This document shows, one piece after another, positions 11,830 through 24,599 of a DNA stretch of 64,000 bases. The notes beneath the pieces were generated by a model that searched no databases, was not told the origin of the DNA, and saw nothing but the letters and a program-made list of their open reading frames with translations. Position numbers and translations under genes: made by a program. The first letter of the stretch is position 1. Every line of letters starts with the position of its first letter. Source of the DNA: Basidiobolus meristosporus CBS 931.73 (lineage: Eukaryota > Basidiobolomycota > Basidiobolomycetes > Basidiobolales > Basidiobolaceae); contig MCFE01000351.1 of assembly GCA_002104905.1 (NCBI GenBank), positions 24,611 through 88,610 of the forward strand. The letters run 5' to 3'.

Positions 11830-14065
11830 AAGTTGAAAGGGTTCTCCTGAATCTCTTTTTTTGTGATACCAATATATTGATGGTTCAGTAGTGTCAGTAA
11901 GTCTTGCAAGCTAGAGCCTGTCTCTATGAGCCAGATCTTCCTGGATATTCCCTTGTTTGTCCATAAATTGGTAATTTACAAATGGACATTCCCTGAAGAT
12001 CTTCAATGGCTGTAGCTGTGTGGCTCAAACTTCTTCCAAGTGTTTTCTCTCAGCAATACAAAGCTCCCAGCTGTCAATGCTTTTGCTGATATGGTTGTAT
12101 CAAATCTCTGCTTCACCATTTCTGCACTTTGGGATACTTTGGCCTGTGCCTCTTGATGTCTTTGTTCTTGCTGCTGGTATCTACTTGGCTGACTGAGTTC
12201 ATCTTCTGAGGCATCTGTAAGCTTTGGTTTTATGTGATCTCTTTAAATCCTTAGTTCACATCCATACACTAAGTAGAGTAGCAATTGTTGGGTGGTGTAT
12301 GCACTCTCACTCTGCATGCCAGAAGTGCTTGGTCTATATACTTCTCCCATCAACTGACAGCTCCATTTGCATACTTGGTGAGCATTTTCCAAATAATCCC
12401 TTCAACGGCTCAGTGACTGTATTTGTTCTTGGGTGATATGTCAAGGCTTTCAAGTGTTTGATTAGCTGCATATCCAGGTAAGTTTCCAATGTTGTTGTAA
12501 TTGAGTTTGCTCCTCTATAAGATGAAATTTGCAACTTTGTTTTTGCTGGCTACATATACAGCTTTGGCTACTGGCCATTTGGTGACATGGTCAATTACTA
12601 CTAGCCCTCAATGGTGCATTTTCTGGCAGATGGCAGTCTTTTGACAAAGTCAATTCCCTGTCTCAGATGGTCTTATAGGCACCAGGGGAATGATTTCAGC
12701 AATTCTCTGTGGCTGGCCTTGGTTGATTTGGCAATTTAGGCATGTTTTTACTAGCTTCTCACTATCTTGTTTCATTCTGGACCACCATGCTCTGCCTTTT
12801 GCAAGTCTATAGGCACTTTCAATTACACAATTATCCACATGCAGTGTGTAGCTTATGTATTAGATCCAGGCAAGCAACATAAGGGCAATAGGCAATAGAA
12901 CTTCCATCAACAATTTGGTAGAGTATTACTACAAGTTTGCTGGCTTCAAACTGGAGTATCTTGTTGATCACTTCATCCACATCATTAGGAATGGATTAGT
13001 CCTCCAAGTACTTTGGAAATAAGCTAAGCCAATCTGATTCATGAACTAAGTTGAGGTGTGCAACTTGTTCTATTCTTGATAAGGCATCAGTATGAGTGTT
13101 GCTCTTCCCAGGGCAGTAAACAATCTCCAATTTAAATTGCCGAATGTATTCACTCCATCTTGTTTTTTTCTGGATAGCACCTTCTGCACAATTATGTACT
13201 TGAGTAACGCATGATCAGTCTTCACAGAGTACCTGACTCCTGTAATATAGCATCTCCAGGTCATCAAGCAGTGCATAATTGCCAGAAGCTCCTATTCATG
13301 CACTGGAAATTCTGTTCTGCTGAATTCAGTTTCTTGAATCCAAAAGCCACTGGGAAGTCCTTTCCTTCATGTTCTTGACTTAGTACTCCACCAATTGCAT
13401 AATCTGAAGCAGCTGTGCACAGAGTAAACTCTTTTCTGGAGTCTGGTATTTCAATCTTGGCAGCTATACAGTAAATTCTGAGCATCTGAAAGGCAGTCTC
13501 ACAGGCTATATCGCACTTCAAGGTATTGTCCTTTGGGTAAATATCAGTCAAAGGGGCTGCATTACTTGCATAGAACTTCAAATATCTCCGGCAATAGAAA
13601 ACAACTCTCAGGAATGATGAGAGTTCTAATGTGCAATGGGGGTGCTTCAGATTCTTCATTGCTTCAACCTTTTTGTAGTATAAGGTTACTCCTGGCATGG
13701 GTTCCATGTGCCCCAGGGATTCAATGTGTTCCTTCAAGAATTCACACTTTACTAGCTTGCATATAGCCTGTTCTCTCTTATCTTCTTTAAGACCTTTTCA
13801 ATGTGCACCAAATGGTCCTCTGCTATCTTGCTGTATATCAATATGTCATTTATGTTGATTACCATAAACTGGTCCAGGTACTCCTAGCAAACAGTTTGCA
13901 CCAGGTGATGAATATTGCAGGGGCATTGGTCAGGATAAAACTGATGACCAGGTACTTGTAGTGTCTGTATCTGCTCCTGAATGCTGTCTCAGGGATGTCT
14001 TCAGGTTTTGCCTTGATCTTGTTGTATCCACATATTGGGTCAAGCTTGCTGAATCTATCTTGGTC
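11830..14065 (-). pseudogene. Ty3/Gypsy pol remnant: RT, RNase H, integrase
   Basis: From 14,065 downwards on the minus strand: an RT block SKLDPICGYNKIKAKPEDIP then ETAFRSRYRHYKYLV; the RT thumb and RNase H at 13,264-13,737, with FTLCTAASDYAIGGVLSQE near 13,390-13,440; the RNase H end (YSVKTDHALLKYI) at 13,070-13,276; the integrase zinc-binding end WWSRMKQDSEKLVKTCLNCQ at 12,650-12,838; and integrase core pieces (LKALTYHPRTNTVTE, GLFGK) at 12,334-12,534. Frameshifts and stops separate every block. The upstream RT part is interrupted at 14,065 by a fold-back element. Confidence 0.8.
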
Positions 14066-14067
14066 TA

Positions 14068-14473
14068 CTGGTACTATCTAGCACTATATTTAAATAGTAA
14101 CCCTAAGTAAAACGCATACAAAGCACTTACCATGCCAGATAGTGCCAGTAAACCAAGATAGTGCCATACATTTTTGTGACATGATATAAGCCATAGGAGC
14201 TAGATTCAGAGTGCAATGGGTATTGAGTACCAGATGCATGTCTTCAGTCCTTCCATGCTATTACTTATCATGCACAACATTGATGCAAAAAACAGGTCAA
14301 AAAATGGACTTTCTCCAGCATGGTGGGTGAAACACAGGGGCTGCTTAGCACAAACATGAAGAAACATTTTTCACATTCTGTGGCCAAATTTAGGTATAGT
14401 ATGCCTCTCTGGCACAGAATGGCACTATTTGGCACTCATGGCCATATGTGGCACTATTCCACAGAACAAGTCC
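14068..14473 (+). mobile_element. Fold-back element, half copy (loop plus right arm)
   Basis: Matches the loop and right arm of the palindrome at 26,593-27,325, ending CAGAACAAGTCC followed by AAT. The left arm is missing. It splits the Gypsy element: RT ends at 14,065 and protease-like sequence resumes at about 14,478. Confidence 0.65.
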
Positions 14474-14477
14474 AATA

Positions 14478-14700
14478 TCCAGGTACATTCTCTGATTGCT
14501 CTATCAAACTGGGTCTTGCTAAGGTCACCTGTTTCACACACACTGGAATTGATCAAGTTAAAATTCAGTTTGGCAGGTAGGAGCTCATAAGCTTGCTTGT
14601 CTTTTTGGATCTGAATGGCATGGGCTCTTGTGTTTATTGATGGATTATGACAAGATAGCCATGTTTTCTCAAGTACTAGGACAAACCTGCAGTTCTAAAT
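14478..14700 (-). pseudogene. Gypsy protease-region fragment, continuation of the 11,830-14,065 element
   Basis: Nucleotide match to 180-380 of this window (TTTCACACACACTGGAATTG; GGCAGGTA..AGCTCATA). It is therefore the sequence just upstream of the RT, displaced by the fold-back insertion. Confidence 0.65.
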
Positions 14701-15074
14701 GTTACACACTATGCTAGTCAGTGAGCACATTGATCAGAGTTGGCTTAAGTTATCATAATAAGCTTATTTACCTAATTTTGAGCATATTGCATCTAATTGT
14801 TCATCAGTTGTCATAAATCTCATTATTATGATGCAAAAAGTATTCTCAAAAGGTGTTTTTGTGACATCATTGATGGATTACTCACAGGTTCATGTGCAAT
14901 TGTGAAATCTGCAATTGATGTGATCTGTTCTGTGCCAATGCAATCCAAGATTCATTATGCTTGATGTATTGAGAATTGAAATATGACATTGTTTTTGTAT
15001 TTATTTCATATAAGTCCAGGCTGCTAACAATTTAATGCAGTATCAGTGTCTTAGTCTATCTACACAGTGGCTAT
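14701..15074. other. Unassigned AT-rich stretch
   Basis: No gene or named repeat recognised. Confidence 0.4.
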
Positions 15075-15440
15075 TGTTGCAAGTCTTTATATAAAAGCTG
15101 TAGAGTGACAGGGAATTTAGCTGGTATTGTAATCACTAAAACCTGAAACAATTTTTGTTTAGATTCCAGCAGCTCCTTAAATACATTTTGACATGTCAAA
15201 TGCTGACATTGCATATTCCAATGTTTGGTGGGGCTGATAACTCATTTGATTTCATCAACATCATCTAATTAGATCCTACTTGATATATCCATTTCTGTCT
15301 AATAAGTATATACTGTATCATCTACTGACTAATACTACTGATTTGATAGATAAAGCTGATATACTGTTAGGTTAAACATAAAACTAACCAATTGACTAAA
15401 AGCTGATTTAATTTAAATATTCAGGCAGCAGAACATAGCA
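15075..15440 (-). repeat. Solo LTR, family 1, with CTAT target duplication
   Basis: Full-length LTR with TG at 15,075 and CA at 15,439-15,440. CTAT is present on both sides (15,071-15,074 and 15,441-15,444). The 4-bp duplication agrees with the copy at 7639. Confidence 0.8.
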
Positions 15441-15444
15441 CTAT

Positions 15445-16800
15445 ACCCAGTTGCCATTCATTTGGGTACAACTCAGACAAAATCAAGCCAACTTTGAATG
15501 TGTGGTTGGGAACAAACATAGTTGAATTGGTTCAACTTTTCCAAATGAGTATAGAAAGGCCAAGTATCTGTGATCAGCCTCCTTACAAATATTAGTGCAC
15601 AACTTGTTAAGCATTCAAAAAAATGCCTCAAAAAGCTAGTTCAACTGGAAGTACACAAGTAGAAGGCTGTCACATAAGTTCTATATCAGCATGCTGGGAT
15701 ATATATTTGACAAATTGTATTGCAAAACAGGTATTAAGATCTAGCATGATCTAAGTATAAACTGATTTGACAAGGAGGTGGCATGCAAGCAGTTCAATAT
15801 GTAATTTCCACAGTACAGACCAGATATACCCTTATGTACCAAATCTTTGGGAATCCAGGAGATTTCAAGCAGGCTTTTGGCTCATAAGACTAATGTGTGG
15901 CACCATATATTGGTGGAGCTGAACAGCTTCCAGGTGCAGTATACAGAGGACTTACAAAGCACTGTTTAATATCTCAGGGCAAGAGAAAGTGAATACCTTA
16001 ACATATCATAAGGTTAGCTACAAAAGGAAGAATAAATACTGCAGGCAGCTATCAGCCTAATTTGACAGAGCTTTTACTAAGCACTGCATCACCACCTTGC
16101 TGGTAAATCTTAACCCAGCCAACACTAATGTTCTTCACAGGAGCACTCTGAAGCAAATTTATGACTGTAGTGCAGAGCAAAACAACTAGAGTCTACTATA
16201 GTGCTGTAGTGTACATAGGTCTACCAGCTCAGGCCAAGTTACATCAATATAGAGCATCCCATTGAGCTCAGCAAAATGTCATGCTCATTTGTCAAGTTGG
16301 GCTTGCACAGGCCATCACATCTAACTATCATCTGGTTACCAATGGTGAGCTCCCTCACAGAATCTAACTGAAATTAGCCCAACAGCAGAAGCTGATAGCA
16401 AGTAAATAACACATCAGCTTGTGGCACTCCAGACCAGCTTCATAATATAGTCAGCTTCAAATTGGCATGGCTAAGCTGCAGCACTTCACTTGCCAACTAG
16501 ACAGGCAAATAGTGAGTATAAGTACCCAAGTTGCCAAGAAAATTGTCAACAAAGAAGTAGTTCAGGAATGCAGATTGAGTCATTACCATGTGTTTTAATA
16601 GTAATCCCCATGAGAAAACAACATTGAGAAGCTCCATAACTCTACAGCATTGGCAAAACACAAACTCATCCAAACAGTGCAAGTTATCCTGATTATTCCA
16701 ACTGTGCCATTGCAAACAAGTGATTACTAAATTGTATCTGAGATCCCCCAATGTCCTCCCTATGTTTCCTTATACAATCTCCCACATACTCCCTATTAAA
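15445..16800. other. Unassigned AT-rich stretch
   Basis: No family recognised. An 84-codon open frame at 16,497-16,751 (minus) has no features I can interpret. Confidence 0.4.
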
Positions 16801-16804
16801 GGTA

Positions 16805-17175
16805 ATTGTGGTGCTCCTATCAAAGGGTGATTGCAAAATCAAGTTCCTGTAACTGGGAGATAGTGATACCCACTAGTACACCATGGAAAGACCATCAAAA
16901 AACTTGCACCATTGATATTCCCACACACTGATTCAAGATTTTTCATCACAACATAACATTAGTGACTTTTGACTGATTCTCTGCCAAATTTTTCACTTTC
17001 TTGTCCCAGACACTCAGTGACATTAATATATTTGTGTACATTGGTTGGCTATTCAATTGCCAATTGCACTGGCATATATAAGTCCCCATACACAACACTT
17101 ACATCAGGTCCAACCTTGCACTCAGCCACTAACTCCATTAAAATCTACCATTCAATTAGTATCTAGGCTGTAGTG
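16805..17175 (-). repeat. Terminal region of the ORF1 repeat, copy 3
   Basis: Minus-strand match to the tail at 5225-5740 and 25,010-25,500 (TTTTTCATCACAACA, CAATTGCCAATTGCACTGG). It abuts a tnp2-like copy at about 17,180. Confidence 0.5.
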
Positions 17176-17179
17176 CTCT

Positions 17180-18480
17180 TTTTCCATCACTTTGGCAGTC
17201 CTTTGACAAGGTTTGGATGGCATTCTAATGGTCTTATAGTGTTCCACATTTATTTGAGCAGACCAAATTGATCAGTATATTTGAATGCTATATATGGCAG
17301 AAAACCTGACTGTAATTTGAGAGCTACAATGTGGACATCAATTGGCATTATAACAGCTGTATAGCAGCCTACAACTCCACTCTAAATGCTACTTTGCCAC
17401 TTACCATATGATTTTTCCTTGTGTTACCAGCACTTGCACCATTAATATATTCTGTTGTAGAATTGCCCCATTGTATTTACCATTCAGAGACTACTAAGAG
17501 CATTTCAAATATAGATGGATGACCAAAACCATGGCCTCCTGCTTACTAACTTCTATGTAAAAACTCACCTGGTGCATTTCACAAACTTTCATCACCTCAG
17601 ATTTACAGCTTTTCAGTGTGCTACTTGCAAAGTTGCCATAGATCTTGCATTGCAGGTATTGTATACATTTTGCAAGCATATGCTTGGTTGCTGCCACTTT
17701 TGGCATGAATACCTCTTGAAATCATTCAAAACACCTTTTGGTGCTTGGCACATATATTTATTTTCTCCGCTGAATTCTGGTACCCATATAGGTATGCACT
17801 GCTTCTTGCTTGTATAAGTTCCCTATGCAATGGTGTACTATTTAGCTTGTACCCAGGAGCAACCCTGCATACCTTGGCAAAGTTGTCCCATCAAAAATTA
17901 GCTGCTTGTTGCATCCAACCCAACTTGAATTATGTAACTGATAGTATTTTCATCTTGACTTTGCTTGGTATCTTCCCACACACTTACTCAGCAGACAACT
18001 ACTAAGAGTTGCAACAAGGTCTAACAATCACCCCACAGAGAGCAAGATAGAGCAGAGAATGGATGCAGTTGCATCAAAGATCTAGATTTCAAGCTTTAGG
18101 CCCATGGTATGACGCCTGAGATCACAGCGCATAATCCTTGTATAAAAGCTATAGATGCATCAATCAGATAATGGCAATCAGCTTCTGGATAAGTATTCCT
18201 ACTATGTCAATATATGACACCAAATGCTATCCATGTACTCTTGACAGAAATGGCCTCAGAAGGCCACTAGAGCAAATACCTACCCAGTTCATCCAGTCCT
18301 AACATTTGTATTGTAGCATAAGCATATGTATAATGATTGAAGCTTGTGGTCCTATTTTTGGTTACAAATACTATGTAATTTCTTACCAATTTTTCAAGTT
18401 TTACAGTACTTTGAAGGGCTCATTTAGCTTGGAATGTCCCTTGCACAACTTGATCTTTACTATAGGGATCTTGTGAGACA
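17180..18480 (-). pseudogene. Degenerate tnp2-like transposase, copy C
   Basis: The C-terminal block survives at 17,494-17,706 (KVAATKHMLAKCI ... SKQEAMVL). Further upstream on the minus strand, up to about 18,480, are decayed equivalents of the helical and Cys-rich blocks. Many stops. Confidence 0.45.
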
Positions 18481-18649
18481 AATATTGAACCTTTGCTCTG
18501 TTGCTGCAAAACTGATAGCAGATTCAGATTCCTGATAACTAGTGGCAGGCAGGATTTGCTAGTAGAGTACCTGCTTGGTTAGAGTCTATCAAGTGCAAAG
18601 GATAAGTCATGCTTACAAATGCCTTCAAGGTAGCCCTTGCGCATTAGTT

Positions 18650-19120
18650 ATTGCTGATATTTTGCATTATATATAGCAGAAATATTGTGTTAGTTTTACA
18701 CTGAGCACAGTCCCTTATCACCTCCCAATACCAGCTGGACTGCATGAGCTTCTTTTGATGATGTATTACAATAATATATTTGCAATGCAAGCAATCTCCA
18801 TATGAAGCAACCTAAGGTTAAGGTTGGCCAATTAGGCCTGCTCAAATCAATATAGAGTGCATTGAGACAATTAGAATGCCAAGCAATCATTGTCAAAAGG
18901 AAGCTCAAGCACTATTCAGTTTTTACCATATTTGGCAGTATAATTGGCAAAGTGCTGATGCAATCCCATTGTAAGATTGTGTGGAGGGTCAATATCTCTA
19001 AGCTGCTGGCATCATGTCAGACTTATAGCAACATTCTGATGGCTGATCTGCACTGGACCTACCCACAGCACCAAATTAGTTTTCAGAGGACAGTGTTATC
19101 AGCAATTGTGCTGTCTGCTA
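18650..19120 (+). repeat. tnp2-like element, 3' non-coding tail
   Basis: Shares GATTGTGTGGAGGGTCAA and GGCTGATCTG..CTGGA with tails at 19,690-20,080, 32,000-32,330 and 41,240-41,640. These tails end near a (G)GACCAAAT motif. Only the end of the element is present. Confidence 0.5.
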
Positions 19121-19329
19121 TTATCAAAGCATAATTGAGGCAATTAGGTGCAGTTGCAAATAGGATAGATGCAATGGCCCAGAAAAGGCAAGAAACAGTC
19201 CATAGGTGCATGAGTATATAAGACATGTAGCATATTCAATATCCCAGGTAGACAATAAAGTATCTTTATTGCAAAGATACCTAAAAGCAGGACTGGAATC
19301 CAGCAGGGAAAATGAACATATTGGCTTAG

Positions 19330-20085
19330 TACAAAAACACATGTTGCATATACTCAAGATGTATTCCTACATAAATAGTGGTAACCAGCATATCTTTGCA
19401 AGATGTGTATGTTACCTGCAGTACAAGAAGTAGGCAACTTAGCAAGTATCACACTGAAAAGCTATGAAGTTGAGGTAATAAAGTTTGTCAATTGCAGTAG
19501 GTACGTGTATGTAGAGGTTAGTAAACAGAAGGCTAAAGTTTTTGGGATTTAAAGTATATGTGAAATATCCACAGTGGTAATGGGTAAGTAAATAAATTGT
19601 GGTGATTCAGCAATGGAATATAAGAATGATGCAAGGGGTGGTAGCAAAAGTAAGTACAACTTATTAAGTTGGAATTGTAGCATTGTACAGTAATGGCAGT
19701 AGACCACTGTACTGCTGCTTTAATACCAACAAATATATGCATGAAAGCTGTTGAAATACCATCATGTTTTTTGGCCTGTTACACCTGCATGTACTGGCCA
19801 GTTAGGTCCACTCAAGTTTGGGCAGACTGCAATTGGACCATTGTAATGACATTCAAATCCTGTCAAAGGAGCACCAAAATGCTGTTACATATAGTTTCCT
19901 ATTCAGCAGTACAATTGTCTGACTACTGTTACAATTAAGTCATAAGATTTTACAGAGGGTTGATAATTTGGAGCTGCCAGCATTTGGATGGCCTTGATGT
20001 GGGATCTTGATGGCTGATCTGGATTGAATCTTCCCATGTTACCAAAGTATTTCCAATAGGGTATTCTTGCTCATACCTAGTTAAA
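19330..20085 (+). pseudogene. tnp2-like element, C-terminus plus tail, copy D
   Basis: Decayed C-terminal coding (HIFARCVCYLQYK at about 19,395-19,430) followed by the conserved tail to about 20,085. Confidence 0.45.
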
Positions 20086-20089
20086 ACAC

Positions 20090-21057
20090 CTACCACAGTT
20101 GGAAGGTGTTCACACCCCTAGTCCTAACACATTGCTTATCACCTCTGCCTCCACCAGTGATGAAGATGTATATCTGATCAAGTCAATGGGGGAGAACAAC
20201 TTTGCATTAAAGTAACATAACATAAGTGTTTGTTGCATTGTGGCCTTATGTTAGTAGCTATTCTTAACAAAGTAGCACTGACTTGACCTATAGGTTTTCC
20301 CAACCATAAAATATAGTCAGGAACAGCCAATAAAATATACTTGGCACTGTCATGGCAGAAGTAGCACAGGCAAGGTAAAGACTATTACATTCAAAACATA
20401 GTTGTACAAAGGAATGAGTGCAATAGCCCTTGAGAGGCTGGAAAGGTGGCAAGGGATGCAGCTGATGCAGGATGAAAGTGCAATAGGAAAGTAAAGGGGT
20501 TTGCAAGATGTATGTAGGGGTCAGTATGGCAATGGCAATGTTGGATGAAAGACATAATCAAGGGTCACTAGGATGCACTGTAGGGGCCCTACAGGACATA
20601 CCTCATATATGCCCAAGAATACCACTATATAGGACTTCTACTATCCTCACTTAAAAAGCATAGTATGGCTATAATGCCATCAATGAAGTATTTCTTCAGT
20701 AAGGAATATATCTCCAAGAGAATGAAATTATCAATCCACAGCTCAATAGATGTGACAGCACCGGCTTAGATAGGAAAATAAGTTGTGGGGCTTCAGAAGA
20801 GCAACAGAGATGTAGAACATTGCAAGAGTTGGTCAAACACGTAAGAGGGGTTGTTTTGGAATTGCTGCAACCCAATGGTTATACAGGTTAGTGAAGAACA
20901 GAGATCCCCTTTGAGAAAGGAAAATTCATCTCTTGACAACCAAGAGTTACAGGCATCAAAGGAAAAGAACCAAAATCCCTTAATTAATAATGTGCAGGAA
21001 ATCCTCAAGAAGGCAACAAGCTGTGGAGAGCTGTTGAAGATCTTGAGGTTGAGGTAC
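20090..21057. other. Unassigned stretch, interrupted at its right edge by an LTR
   Basis: A 74-codon open frame at 20,851-21,075 is hydrophilic (SEEQRSPLRKENSSLDNQEL) and is cut by the LTR inserted at 21,058. It may continue in the sequence after 22,270. No family recognised. Confidence 0.4.
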
Positions 21058-22270
21058 TGTTGTGTTGTATTATGATTAGTTTGGGGCTTGTTCTACAATG
21101 TAGAGGCTAATCAACAATATACAACAACTTCCAGTATGCTAATACTGAAATAGTTTATTGGGAGTTTGATATACCGATAGAAGATATAACTTTCACTAAT
21201 TTCCTCAATCTTGGGTTCAAAATATACTGTAGGCAGTGTTTATCACTTCTACAGCAGTGTTCTGACCTTCTGTCGACTAATGGGCTTATTTACTTTTATA
21301 GTAACTTTTCCTTATTTGGAAGTCACTTTCCTTTCTGAGAAAATATTTCCTAATATGGAAATTCTGAAATCCCCTTTAACCTAAAGGGGTGTGTTGTAGA
21401 AGTCTCTAAAGGGGTGTCTTTAGAGTAAAGGGGCTTCTTGTAGTGGTCTCTAAAGTGGACTTTACACTAAAGGGGTGCCTAAAGGGGCTTCTTTAGAGTA
21501 AAGGGGTTTCTTAAAGGGGTCTCTAAAGGGGTCTTTAGACTAAAGGGGTGTCTAAAGGGGTGTCTTTAGAGTAAAGGGGTTTCTTAGAGGGGACTTTTCC
21601 AACAGAAAAGTGGTAGTTTCTTGTAGAACTTAGATTGGATTCTTGTGAGCTTTGCAGTCTCTTTACTGATGTAGTACCGATCAAAGTCAGAATACTCAAC
21701 AGTGCAAGTGATGCAGGGGAAGTCTTATAGCCTTTAAACTTGTAATTGTAGTGTGGAGATTCTGGAAAGAGAGGCTCTCTCTTTATTTTTCAGCTGGGGA
21801 AGTCATATATATGAAAATCTTGAAGGATCAAAGTTTTTGGGCAATTGCGCAAGCAATACACGTGATAGAAAGCTAAAATTTTGCAGTGGCGCAGATCGGA
21901 CATAGGCGCAGCACCTGTGATAATTTCACGTGATTTGATTGGCTGGTTCAAAAGTTACACGCGATCAAAGTCACCATAGTAATCCTAGCAATAAGGCATA
22001 GTATATATAATAGTTGGACTCTTTTGGTCATAACTCCTTAAGTACTGCTTCAAATGAGCTGTAATTTGAAACATGTGTTGGCTACTACGTGTTCTGTATG
22101 ACATAATATTCTTGGGTGGATTGCTTGTCAGGGTCTGGAGCATTTGTTCATCAAAGTTGGAAATTCTTGATCTTTCACTTGTGTGTTACAATAGCAAAAA
22201 GCAAAATAAAGAAATGAGTGCAATATTGGTTTAGAGATATTGTAGTAATGGAATACTTTCCATTACCACA
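21058..22270 (-). repeat. Solo LTR, family 2 (~1.2 kb), with GTAC target duplication
   Basis: Runs TGTTGTGTTG...CCATTACCACA with GTAC on both sides (21,054-21,057 and 22,271-22,274). Orientation is set by the copy at 40,159, which follows a Gypsy integrase and a polypurine tract, so this copy lies on the minus strand. It is nearly identical to 38,701-39,943 and keeps CpG sites (GGCGCAGATCGGACATAGGC), so it is young. Confidence 0.85.
21376..21585. repeat. Clustered AAAGGGG array inside the LTR
   Basis: Eleven AAAGGGG words plus one GAGGGG occur within about 210 bp, interleaved with TCTTTAGA and opening with a CCCCTTTAACCTAAAGGGG palindrome. The copy at 39,015-39,265 has thirteen plus one. AGGGG/CCCCT is the core of the fungal stress response element, but the array lies downstream of the presumed LTR TATA box. 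Confidence 0.7.
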
Positions 22271-24090
22271 GTACACACCCTGACCAAGTAGAGTGGGTAA
22301 CTACTATATCAGTATCCATGATATGCATGCAGAGAATTAAGCCACTGCATCCAAAAAGGCAAGAAAAGCTACATACAAGAGCCCTTATAAGAAATGTTGG
22401 AGTAGAAGGCATCTAAAGACCACTTGCCGGGAGGCCAATGGAACTCAGTCATCTGAGCCCTCTGATCCAAACAGCTCAAATTCGGACAAAGAGGTGTTGA
22501 CATGATGCTAGAAGCAGAGGCAATGGAAATTATGATGGAGGCTCTGCTCAAGAGAGAGAACTCAGTAATAAGTGAAAAGTAAGGGATCAGCTTTGGGAAG
22601 AAATACTAAAGCAAATACAGAATGCTAGTATGTGCTCCCATTGCTTGTTCCCTAAAATAGATTTGCTAGACCAAGCCAGGGCAACCCTCCCAATAGCTAG
22701 TTCACTGGAACTTGCCCTGGCACTTGTCAAAGAAGTGTAAGCAGGACCAAAAGTGAAAACAAACCTTGATTTCAACCAGATGGCCCTACAAAATTCAAAT
22801 AGGGGTACATATGTAAAAGTAGGTTTAGAGAATATGTAGGTATTTGTGTTCATTGACACAAAATAGTTTCAAACACCAAGCTTGAAATACTTAGCTGCTG
22901 ACAATACACAATGCACATTGATACTACCTAGAGGAGTGCTGTTGTTAAACATAAAAGAGGCTGGTTGGAACTACCAAGGACTTCCTAAAAGCATGGAGCT
23001 ATGGGATGAGCTCTACCAACTAGATGTGAATTCTAGTCTACTGCCTGTGCAACAAGACATGAGACTTGAAGGAATATTCCTACTTGCTCAAGTATTTGCC
23101 AATAACACTGTAATAAGCTGTATACCCAGATATATCACCAAATCCATCTGGCTGACAGGTACCCAATCAAGCAATAGGCCTAGAAAAGCTTGCAAAATGA
23201 GGCCTATGAATGGATGCTATCAATATAGAGAGCCACTCTCTGTGGGCCTCCCCAGTGTTGATAGTCCCAAACAAAGATGGAAAGCAAAACCTATCATTGA
23301 CCATTGGAAACTAATACTGTCATCTGCAGGATGTGTACTGGCTATTGAAGGCTGTTCAACAGGTACCTGTAACTAATAATAACAAGTTGTCTAAAAGAGA
23401 GAACAAAAGAATGCATATGGAGAGTGTGAAAGGAAGCATCTCACCTAAAACTGTTGCTACTCCTCCCACCAGTAAGGTTCAAGGTGATGTTGAAAGTAAG
23501 AACAACCTGCAAATATTGAGAAACATGGTATGGGAGCTATTGGTAATACAAACCACCTACAAGGAGACTGCATACCATTTTGAAGGAGGCCCTTGGATCA
23601 TTAAGGCAAAGGGTACTGAACTAATACCACTGTCTATACTAGGTTCACCCAGATACAAGATACAAGGAATGAGCTAGTGCCCTCTCACAAAGCCTCACTA
23701 GCCCCCCTGTCAGGTTTCACACTTGCCATTGATAGGTAGCATGGTAACTGAGGTTAACATAGCTCTGATACAAGCTGTCAGCTCACTAAAAACAGAACTC
23801 CTGATTGAAGGACTTCTCCAAGAAATCTGCAAACACTGTGAACTGCATTTTCAAGCAGGAACTATCCAAGAAATAATATAATGGCATATTAGGTGCGCCA
23901 GTATATGATCCATGCAGTCTACCAGGTGGTTGTAATACAACTGTCAAAGTGGCTCACCCTAGGGAACTCAGGAGCCAGTACCATGCTTACCTTCAAGCAG
24001 CTGAAGAAACTGCTGCAAACTCTCCAGAAGCCTGGAGGCAAGTGATGGAATGCCCTAATTACATCACATTCTTAGCTGATGTGCTGCACT
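22271..24090 (+). other. Unclassified remnant with several hydrophilic open frames
   Basis: The longest frame is 22,882-23,376 (164 codons, plus), containing TLILPRGVLLLNIKEAGWNY and WDELYQLDVNSSLLPVQQDM. It is followed by 23,333-23,677 (114 codons) and 23,949-24,137. Base composition resembles the surrounding repeats, and the start or frame of a real gene cannot be fixed. I do not recognise the protein. A degraded retroelement gag or other transposon protein is the likeliest origin, by context only. Confidence 0.35.
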
Positions 24091-24091
24091 T

Positions 24092-24595
24092 TTTCAGAAT
24101 ACTCAACAGTGCAAGTGATGCATGGGAAGTCTTATAGCTTTTATACTTGTACTTATATTGTGTAGATTCTCAAAAGAGAGGCTCTGTTGTATTTTTCAAC
24201 TGGGAAGTCATATATAGAAATACTCTGAAGGAGCAAAGTGCTGGGTATTGCACTAGAAATGCACATGATACTAAGCTAAAATCTTCTAAGTGTGCAGATT
24301 AAACACAGACGCAGTACCTGTAAGAATATCAAATGATATGATTGGCTGGTTCCAAAGTTACAAACAATCAAGTCACCATAGTAGTTCTGGTAATATAGGC
24401 CTTGTATATATGTTTATTATACCCTATTAATCAAAACTCCTAATGTACAACTTCATTTGAGATGTAATTTGAAGCATGTGCTGGCTACTGAGTGTTCTAA
24501 AAGACCTAATGTTCTTGGGTGGATTGCTATTCAGAGTCTTGACCATTTGCCCTTCAAAGTTTGAACTTTTTGCTCTTTCATTTGTGTTAAATTAG
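24092..24595 (-). repeat. Truncated LTR, family 2
   Basis: Matches positions about 21,680-22,200 of the 21,058 copy, with CpG sites replaced by TG/CA, so it is an older copy. Both LTR ends are missing. Confidence 0.7.
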
Positions 24596-24599
24596 AGTA

